A program made the position numbers and the translations under genes. Positions 1 through 4,445 of a stretch of 10,292 bases of DNA are shown here, piece after piece (the first letter of the stretch is position 1; every line of letters begins with the position of its first letter). This DNA is from Candidatus Onthoplasma faecigallinarum (GTDB taxonomy: Bacteria > Bacillota > Clostridia > Christensenellales > UBA1242). The notes under the pieces are model-generated. The model was given only the letters and a program-made list of their open reading frames with translations, made no database searches and was not told the origin of the DNA. Location: positions 1 to 10,292 of the forward strand of contig DVMB01000004.1 of NCBI GenBank assembly GCA_018715225.1. The letters run 5' to 3'.

Positions 1-539
1 ATAAAAATATATTTGATTTTGAATATGGATTCAAGTTGGCATTTATCCAATTCATGCTGAATAATTACGCTCTCGGTATACTGAAAGATATGCGTCTTAA
101 GAAAAGCCTTGTATATAGTGGCGGCTTTTATCCTATGTTTGGAAAAGAATTTGGTATACTATATTTTTACACGACATGTGAGAAAGAAAATATTGATGAA
201 GTATTGAAGACCACAGCAGAGTATATCAAAAACATATTGAAGACTGGGTTCAGCCAAGAACAATTTGACGAAGCAAAAAAGAAAGTAAAATATGATGAAG
301 AACTATTCCATATCACGAACAATTATCATAATGACAACCTAGAGGATTTATTGGTATATCATCAAATAGTAGACGATAGAAAATACGTAAAGCAAGTGCA
401 AGACATGACAATAGAAGAATGTAATGAAATCTTTAGAGATATATTTAAAGATACAAAAGTCAGTGCGTCTATTTATACCAATGCGAATAAAGATGACATC
501 ATGAGCAAAAAAGAATTTTATAATTTATTCAAATTTTAA
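1..539 (+). CDS. M16-family peptidase-like protein, C-terminal part (5' end outside window)
   Basis: The reading frame is already open at base 3 and ends at TAA 537-539, so this is the last ~178 residues of a longer protein. A TTG at position 36 could be mistaken for a start, but the frame continues upstream of it. The visible segment fits the C-terminal domain of the insulinase/M16 family: an LKDMRLKKSLVYSGGF stretch (the family's 'LRe..GLaYsv' strand), then a helix with 'ENIDEVLKTT', then 'TGFSQEQFDEAKKKVKYD', the usual 'G.s.eEle.AK' helix. The Zn-binding HxxEH motif would lie in the N-terminal half, which is missing, so it cannot be said whether this is an active protease or an inactive partner of the YmfF/YmfH type found in Firmicutes. 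No signal peptide can be judged. No clear intrinsic terminator follows. Family assignment rests on motif pattern only. Confidence 0.75.
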   Translation, partial: KNIFDFEYGFKLAFIQFMLNNYALGILKDMRLKKSLVYSGGFYPMFGKEFGILYFYTTCEKENIDEVLKTTAEYIKNILKTGFSQEQFDEAKKKVKYDEELFHITNNYHNDNLEDLLVYHQIVDDRKYVKQVQDMTIEECNEIFRDIFKDTKVSASIYTNANKDDIMSKKEFYNLFKF

Positions 540-594
540 TTTCTACAAAATTCGCTATATTTTTTGCATATTTTCTCTAATTAATTTTAAAATG

Positions 595-612
595 TTTTGA
601 AAATTTTCAAAA
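595..612. promoter_or_regulatory. Perfect 18-bp AT palindrome just upstream of the rnj promoter
   Basis: TTTTGAAAATTTTCAAAA is identical to its own reverse complement and ends 4 bp before the -35 hexamer at 617-622. It could be a regulator binding site, a curved A-tract/UP-like element, or a weak hairpin at the 3' end of the M16 gene. The sequence alone does not distinguish these. Confidence 0.4.
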
Positions 613-616
613 TTGC

Positions 617-644
617 TTGACTTTATTCCACATTATGGTATACT
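617..644 (+). promoter_or_regulatory. Sigma-A-type promoter of RNase J gene
   Basis: The -35 is TTGACT (617-622), the spacer is 16 bp and the -10 is TATACT (639-644) preceded by TGG, an extended -10. A start near 651 would give a leader of about 130 nt before the ATG at 782. A second TATAAT (648-653) lies just downstream but has no good -35. Confidence 0.7.
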
Positions 645-667
645 TATTATAATTAAATTGATTTGTT

Positions 668-744
668 GTGCAAGGTGTTTAGGCACTTTTTATATATTAT
701 TTTAATCGTTTTACATGAATGTTTTTTTCGTGCTCATTTTGCAC
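668..744 (+). other. Two small GTGC/GCAC hairpins in the rnj leader
   Basis: GTGC (668-671) can pair with GCAC (683-686), which is followed by five T. A second GTGC (730-733) can pair with GCAC (741-744) across a 7-nt loop. The arms are interchangeable, so 668-671 could pair with 741-744 instead. Stems are only 4 bp, so this is weak. It is listed because it falls in the long leader of a ribonuclease gene. Confidence 0.25.
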
Positions 745-781
745 TCATTTTATATTTGAATTTTAATTATTAGGAGATTTT

Positions 782-2638
782 ATGTTAGATAATTTAATGA
801 CAAGCGAAGAGTTTGATTCTTCTATCAAGGGGAATAAAGATTTGACTCCAAGCAAACCAAAAAACAAAAATTTTAACACCAACAATCAAAGCATTAATAC
901 CGAGAAAGACCCTGTAGATATTTTATTGGACAATGATTTTTCAGTTGATGCCGCCAACATTAAACAGGGCAAGACTAGAGCAAACAATTTGAAAGTGATG
1001 TTTTTAGGAGGGATTGGCGAGATAGGTAAAAACATGACCGTGCTAGAGTATGGCAAAGATATTATTGTCATAGATTGTGGCGTCATGTTCCCTTCAATTG
1101 ATATGTTAGGAATCGACTTGGTCGTACCAGATATAACATATCTAGTTCAAAACAAGGAAAAGATCAGGGGCTTTGTCATCACGCACGGACACGAGGATCA
1201 TATAGGTAGTGTACCTTATGTTATGAATGAAATCAAAGCACCAATATACGCCAGCAAGATGACATGCGGACTTATCAAGAAAAAGATGGAAGAACACAAA
1301 CGTGTCGAGTACAAAACTGTAGTTGTGAAGCCAAAACAAAAGATAACACTAGGTTGTTTTGAGGTTGAGTTCATTCATGTCAACCACGCCATACCTGGAG
1401 CGTTCGCTTTGGCGATCAAGACTCCTGTAGGTATGGTTGTTCATACTGGCGACTACAAGATTGATTTGACCCCAATATATGATGAGAAATTTGATTTGCA
1501 TACTTTTGCCGAACTTGGCAAAAAGGGCGTTTTGTTGTATATGTCCGACTCTACCAACGCAGAGCGTGAAGGTTACTCTTTGTCCGAAAAAGTCGTAGGA
1601 GACACCTTGGAAAAACTGTTTATAGAGAACAAGGACAAGCGTATAATAGTGGCGGCTTTTGCTTCAAATGTAGACAGAATGCAAGAAGTCATGAATCTAG
1701 CGGAGAAGTTTAAACGTAAAGTTGTCCTGACAGGTAGAAGCATGATAAATGTTACAGATGTAGCAACTCAAATTGGCGAGATGAAAATCAACAAATCAAA
1801 CATCATCGAAGTAGATAAGATGAAAAATTACAAAGATAGTGAAATACTGATATTGTCTACTGGTAGCCAAGGAGAACCTAACAGCGCACTGTCTAGAATG
1901 GCTACAGGCGAATTCAAAGGAATTGAAATTGGCGAAAACGACACGGTTATCTTCTCAAGTAGCCCTATACCAGGTAATGAAAAATCTGTCAGCAATATCA
2001 TAAATAGATTGATCATGTTGGGGGCTAAAGTAATTTATTCTCAACTTGAACAGGTGCATGCTTCAGGTCATGCTTGCAAGGAAGAGATGAAACTTATGTT
2101 GAACCTTGTTAGACCAAAATTCTTCATACCAGTTCACGGCGAACAAAAACATCTCTTGGCTCAGCGTGAGACGGCTATGGCTGTAGGTATGGATAGGCAT
2201 AATATACTTTTACCTTTGCTTGGCATGCGAGTTGAGGTCAACAAAAACTTTATGAAATGTACAGGCTCTGTTCCATTTGGTAGCAGACTGATAGATGGGG
2301 CTGGAATTGGAGAGATGGACAGCAATGTATTGAAAGAGCGTAAACAACTTAGCGAAGATGGGCTATGTATAGTTATATTGAATGTTAGCCCTAAACGTGG
2401 TCAGTTGAATTCTCGTCCAGAGATAGTCTCTCGTGGCTTCACTTATATGGGAGAGGCTCAAACTTGGCTAGAAGATGCAAAAAATACCATTATAAATAGT
2501 ATTGATCAGGATCATCTGCGTGCACGTGATTATGTCAATGTAAAAATAAGTTTGAGAAAAGCGTTGACTAATTATTTGAACAAAAAATTGAAACGTAAAC
2601 CTATGATTGTGCCGATTATTATTGAGAGCAACGACTAG
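782..2638 (+). CDS. rnj: Ribonuclease J (beta-CASP metallo-beta-lactamase RNase)
   Basis: Cytoplasmic two-metal nuclease with 5'-3' exonuclease and endonuclease activity in RNA decay and rRNA/mRNA processing in Firmicutes. The family sequence starts near residue 70 (LKVMFLGGIGEIGKN). Metal-site motifs follow in order: HGHEDH (135-140), His202 in NHAIP, Asp224 in HTGD. The beta-CASP part carries FASN (293-296), GSQGEP (361-366), HASGH (426-430) and PVHGE (450-454). The C-terminal domain runs to KRKPMIVPIIIE, as in B. subtilis RNase J1. At 618 aa it is about 60 residues longer than J1 (555 aa). The excess is residues 1-68, rich in Asn, Lys, Ser and Asp and probably disordered. The ATG at 782 is supported by AGGAG at 772-776 with a 5-nt gap, so the extension is likely real. 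It is monocistronic, with a promoter upstream and a terminator 37 nt after the stop. J1 versus J2 cannot be decided. Confidence 0.95.
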   Translation: MLDNLMTSEEFDSSIKGNKDLTPSKPKNKNFNTNNQSINTEKDPVDILLDNDFSVDAANIKQGKTRANNLKVMFLGGIGEIGKNMTVLEYGKDIIVIDCGVMFPSIDMLGIDLVVPDITYLVQNKEKIRGFVITHGHEDHIGSVPYVMNEIKAPIYASKMTCGLIKKKMEEHKRVEYKTVVVKPKQKITLGCFEVEFIHVNHAIPGAFALAIKTPVGMVVHTGDYKIDLTPIYDEKFDLHTFAELGKKGVLLYMSDSTNAEREGYSLSEKVVGDTLEKLFIENKDKRIIVAAFASNVDRMQEVMNLAEKFKRKVVLTGRSMINVTDVATQIGEMKINKSNIIEVDKMKNYKDSEILILSTGSQGEPNSALSRMATGEFKGIEIGENDTVIFSSSPIPGNEKSVSNIINRLIMLGAKVIYSQLEQVHASGHACKEEMKLMLNLVRPKFFIPVHGEQKHLLAQRETAMAVGMDRHNILLPLLGMRVEVNKNFMKCTGSVPFGSRLIDGAGIGEMDSNVLKERKQLSEDGLCIVILNVSPKRGQLNSRPEIVSRGFTYMGEAQTWLEDAKNTIINSIDQDHLRARDYVNVKISLRKALTNYLNKKLKRKPMIVPIIIESND

Positions 2639-2645
2639 TGAAGAG

Positions 2646-2681
2646 AGTGGAGAAACATGACCTAGTGGAGAAACACGACCT
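2646..2681 (+). repeat. Tandem 18-bp repeat (two left arms of the palindromic block)
   Basis: AGTGGAGAAACATGACCT (2646-2663) is followed directly by AGTGGAGAAACACGACCT (2664-2681), one mismatch in 18. Each copy is the near reverse complement of GGTCGGTTTCTCCACT, which occurs once in each of the two 90-bp repeats downstream (2723-2738 and 2831-2846). Two left arms are therefore matched by two right arms. Confidence 0.85.
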
Positions 2682-2738
2682 TTATGGTCGTTTTTTCATA
2701 CAAATGAAAAAACTTCGCTTATGGTCGGTTTCTCCACT
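2664..2738. repeat. 75-bp long imperfect palindrome enclosing the terminator
   Basis: Arms are AGTGGAGAAAC (2664-2674) / GTTTCTCCACT (2728-2738), 11 bp perfect; a bulged A (2675); CGACC (2676-2680) / GGTCG (2723-2727), 5 bp; a symmetric 9/9-nt internal loop; then GTTTTTTCAT (2690-2699) / ATGAAAAAAC (2704-2713), 10 bp perfect, closing a 4-nt ACAA loop. That is 26 paired positions in 75 nt. The terminator at 2675-2696 uses the same bases, so the two structures exclude each other. Confidence 0.8.
2675..2696 (+). terminator. Intrinsic terminator of rnj
   Basis: Stem ACGACC (2675-2680) / GGTCGT (2686-2691), 5-nt loop TTTAT, and a run of six T (2691-2696). It starts 37 nt after the RNase J stop codon and is built from the second 18-bp left arm of the repeat block. 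Confidence 0.75.
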
Positions 2739-2782
2739 TGTCCCACATCGAAACAAGTTCTCGTGGGAGCCCTGACGGGAGA
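2693..2782 (+). repeat. 90-bp direct repeat, copy 1
   Basis: It runs from TTTTCATACAAATG to GACGGGAGA and matches copy 2 (2801-2890) at 87 of 90 positions, the period being 108 bp. Inside are a TTTTCAT/ATGAAAA hairpin, the right arm GGTCGGTTTCTCCACT, and a second hairpin TCCCAC (2741-2746) / GTGGGA (2763-2768) flanked by TCTCC (2731-2735) / GGAGA (2778-2782). The style is that of interspersed REP- or MITE-like intergenic palindromes. No transposase is present. The frame through it is open on both strands, but there is no ribosome binding site, so it is not called as a gene. Confidence 0.9.
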
Positions 2783-2800
2783 GATGAAGGATGAAGATAA

Positions 2801-2890
2801 TTTTCATACAAATGAAAAAACTTCGCTTATGGTCGGTTTCTCCACTTGTCCCACGTCGAAGCGAGTTCTCGTGGGAGCCCTGACGGGAGA
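2801..2890 (+). repeat. 90-bp direct repeat, copy 2
   Basis: It is separated from copy 1 by 18 bp (2783-2800, GATGAAGGATGAAGATAA). Its three differences from copy 1 are all A in copy 1 and G in copy 2. One of them extends the internal stem to TCCCACG (2849-2855) / CGTGGGA (2870-2876). Its right arm GTTTCTCCACT (2836-2846) can pair with the outer left arm at 2646-2656, so the two palindromes can nest. Confidence 0.9.
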
Positions 2891-3031
2891 TCATTGCCAA
2901 TTTTTAGTTTAAGGGGAAACTTTTTCTAAGTATTTATTTTTAGTATTTTAATTTTATATAATGCGTTGTTTTTAAGTGCGAATTAAGATGAAATTTTGAA
3001 TTGATCATAAGTATATCATTGTTATAAAAAG

Positions 3032-3060
3032 TTGTGTTTTTGAGATATTTTTGGTAAAAT
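3032..3060 (+). promoter_or_regulatory. Probable promoter of trmR
   Basis: TTGTGT (3032-3037), 17-bp spacer, TAAAAT (3055-3060). An overlapping option is TTTTTG (3037-3042), 17 bp, TATAAT (3060-3065). Either would start transcription near 3067-3072 and give a leader of about 140 nt. The bases from 2891 to this point hold nothing else that can be supported apart from a weak AGTTT/AAACT hairpin near 2910. Confidence 0.5.
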
Positions 3061-3066
3061 ATAATT

Positions 3067-3193
3067 ACTAAAATTTTTACTAAAATTAAGTAACTAAAAT
3101 TAAGATTAATAAATTAGATTATATTTTTGCATTTTATCTTTATAGTTTATTTACAAAATAAAGAGCAAAAAAGATAAAAATAATATTAATCTT
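3067..3193 (+). other. Structured AT-rich leader of trmR
   Basis: ACTAAAATT occurs three times (3067, 3079, 3093), the last two as ACTAAAATTAAG. Downstream are several inverted repeats: AAGATTAAT (3102-3110) / ATTAATCTT (3185-3193), 9 bp perfect; TTTTATCTTT (3132-3141) / AAAGATAAAA (3170-3179), 10 bp perfect; and, competing with the latter, TTTTTGC (3124-3130) / GCAAAAA (3165-3171) stacked on TCTTTAT (3137-3143) / ATAAAGA (3158-3164). The stems are almost all A-U and could arise by chance in such DNA. No known riboswitch is recognised. The AAAGGA ribosome binding site is at 3201-3206. Confidence 0.35.
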
Positions 3194-3211
3194 TTAAATT
3201 AAAGGACAAGT

Positions 3212-3799
3212 ATGAAGATAGATAAAGATATTAAAAAATATGGCGTAGAAAACAATATACCAATCACAAAAGATGAAGTTTTGGATATGATTGTAAAAAT
3301 GATAAATGATAATGATTACAAAAACATTTTAGAAATTGGCACTGCGATTGGCTATGGCTCAATAACTATGGCAAACAATACAAATTTGGAGCATATAGAC
3401 ACGCTTGAAATAGATGCGGATAGGTATAAGATAGCACTAGAAAACATTGAAAAGGCTGGGCTAGATACAAGGATAAAAGTTTATCTAACCGATGCTAAAG
3501 ATTACATAGTCAAATGCGATAAAAAATATGACCTAATATATCTAGACGGGCCAAAAGGGCAATATATAAATTATCTTCCTTATTTGTTGAAGATATTAAA
3601 TGACGACGGCGTAATTGTCGCAGACAACTTGTTTTTTCATGGGATGGTTACAGGCAAGATCCCTGTCAGCAAGGGCTGTAGAGCAATGATAAAAGGTTTA
3701 CATAAATATATTGATGAGATTACATCTTCTCCAAATTTAGATAGCAAAATTATTGAGATAGGAGACGGGGTAGGAATAACAAAAAAAAGACTTAAATAA
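3212..3799 (+). CDS. trmR: SAM-dependent O-methyltransferase, TrmR-like (tRNA ho5U34 methyltransferase)
   Basis: Cation-dependent class I methyltransferase of the COMT-like family. It resembles B. subtilis YrrM/TrmR, which methylates 5-hydroxyuridine at tRNA position 34 to 5-methoxyuridine. SAM motif I is ILEIGTAIGY (39-48), motif II is LEIDAD (65-70), and metal ligands are likely Asp112 in LDGPKGQY and Asp138/Asn139 in ADNL. The C-terminus (EIGDGVGITKK) matches the TrmR ending (VGDGLAISKK). It is 195 aa, slightly shorter than YrrM at the N-terminus. The ATG follows AAAGGA with a 5-nt gap. The partner hydroxylation gene (U32 family) lies 0.65 kb downstream, past one reverse-strand gene. A small-molecule O-methyltransferase is possible but less likely given the sequence match and neighbour. 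Confidence 0.85.
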   Translation: MKIDKDIKKYGVENNIPITKDEVLDMIVKMINDNDYKNILEIGTAIGYGSITMANNTNLEHIDTLEIDADRYKIALENIEKAGLDTRIKVYLTDAKDYIVKCDKKYDLIYLDGPKGQYINYLPYLLKILNDDGVIVADNLFFHGMVTGKIPVSKGCRAMIKGLHKYIDEITSSPNLDSKIIEIGDGVGITKKRLK

Positions 3800-3806
3800 A
3801 AGTCTT
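3781..3806. terminator. Terminator at the convergent ends of trmR and the reverse-strand gene
   Basis: AAGACTT (3787-3793) and AAGTCTT (3800-3806) form a 7-bp stem with a 6-nt loop. On the minus strand it starts 3 nt after the stop codon of the unknown gene and ends in eight T (A-tract 3781-3788 on the plus strand), a good intrinsic terminator. On the plus strand the same hairpin lacks a clean T-run (AATTTAAAATTTT), so it is weaker for trmR. It overlaps the last codons and stop of trmR. Confidence 0.7.
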
Positions 3807-3809
3807 AAT

Positions 3810-4343
3810 TTAAAATTTTATCTCATTATTATTTGAAGGGAACGTGATTTCATCTTTGTTTACTTTATTGTATTGTTCGCAATAAAATCCTTTTTCTTTA
3901 ATAGAATCCATGATCTGTGAGGTAGGAGCAAATTGACTTAACCAATTTTCATCTTGGCAGGTGATTTGCATACTTTGTTCTCCTGAATATATTACCTGTC
4001 CAGTCGATTTGTCAAATTGTTGCGACTTTTTAAAGCTTACTTTCAGTCCGCACAATTTATTTTTATTATTGACAGCGATGATATATTTTTTGCAAGCGGG
4101 CAATCTAATTTCTTTATAAAAATTGATAATATCTGTTAAGTTAGTTTCATTTTTATTTAAAGAGGTTAGACAACCATTGCTCCTCGAGAGTTTGTTTTTG
4201 CCTTGATGATAAGAACTAAATATCGTTTCATCGCCTACCTGTTGCCTATGAACTTTATTCGTGCCCTCTATGACATGTTTAGAACTATCATATATGTAGA
4301 AATTCGTAATTTTTGGGTCATCACAATATATTAAATAAAGCAT
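3810..4343 (-). CDS. Hypothetical protein, 177 aa, unknown family
   Basis: I do not recognise this protein. The start chosen is the ATG at 4343 (MLYLIYCDDP), with AGGAG at 4349-4353 and a 5-nt gap. An in-frame ATG at 4361 would add six residues, but it lies 3 nt after the -10 box, so the message should begin at or inside it. The product looks soluble, without signal peptide or membrane helices, and rich in Lys and Asn. It has six cysteines (7, 58, 84, 98, 129, 155) without a recognisable metal-site spacing. Strand-like segments (LYLIYC, KKYIIAV, GQVIYS) alternate with helical ones (DIINFYKEIR, SQIMDSIKEK), suggesting a small alpha/beta fold. It has its own promoter and terminator and lies antiparallel between trmR and trhP. 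A clear promoter, ribosome binding site and terminator make it a real gene. Its role cannot be inferred. Confidence 0.8.
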   Translation of the reverse strand: MLYLIYCDDPKITNFYIYDSSKHVIEGTNKVHRQQVGDETIFSSYHQGKNKLSRSNGCLTSLNKNETNLTDIINFYKEIRLPACKKYIIAVNNKNKLCGLKVSFKKSQQFDKSTGQVIYSGEQSMQITCQDENWLSQFAPTSQIMDSIKEKGFYCEQYNKVNKDEITFPSNNNEIKF

Positions 4344-4364
4344 TTTTTCTCCTTTTGCCATGCT

Positions 4365-4393
4365 ATATTAGCACGCTTTTGATTATTTCTCAA
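4365..4393 (-). promoter_or_regulatory. Promoter of the reverse-strand unknown gene
   Basis: Read on the minus strand: TTGAGA (4393-4388), 17-bp spacer, TAATAT (4370-4365). Predicted start is near 4358, about 15 nt before the chosen ATG at 4343, leaving just enough leader for the AGGAG site. Confidence 0.7.
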
Positions 4394-4410
4394 CTCTTTT
4401 AAAAAAATGG

Positions 4411-4439
4411 TTGAATAATTCGAGGATTTGTTTTATAAT
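4411..4439 (+). promoter_or_regulatory. Promoter of trhP, predicted to give a leaderless mRNA
   Basis: TTGAAT (4411-4416), 17-bp spacer, TATAAT (4434-4439). Only six bases (ACGCAT) separate the -10 from the ATG at 4446, so transcription should begin at or beside the A of the start codon. The -35 boxes of this and the divergent promoter are 17 bp apart. Confidence 0.75.
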
Positions 4440-4445
4440 ACGCAT

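Noticed and set aside
36..38. TTG as the start of the first gene
   Set aside because: The frame is open to the window edge and the upstream codons read like normal protein, so the gene is truncated by the window rather than starting here.
2693..2890. CRISPR array
   Set aside because: Two 90-bp copies with an 18-bp spacer and internal palindromes do not have the repeat/spacer lengths of a CRISPR array, and no cas gene is present.
2682..2912. Open frames of 63-72 codons on both strands across the 90-bp repeats
   Set aside because: They consist of the repeat itself, are open on both strands at once, lack ribosome binding sites and show no domain. Treated as repeat DNA rather than genes.
3060..3211. 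Known riboswitch ahead of trmR
   Set aside because: None of the conserved cores I know (SAM, T-box, FMN, preQ1 and others) could be found. The structure is nearly pure A-U.
4359..4361. Upstream ATG as the start of the reverse-strand gene
   Set aside because: It lies 3 nt beyond the -10 box and has no ribosome binding site. The next in-frame ATG (4343) has AGGAG at the right distance, and the upstream codons are that site itself.
4428..4430. TTG as the start of trhP
   Set aside because: It precedes the TATAAT box, so it would not be in the transcript. The conserved MELLAPAGD start is at 4446.
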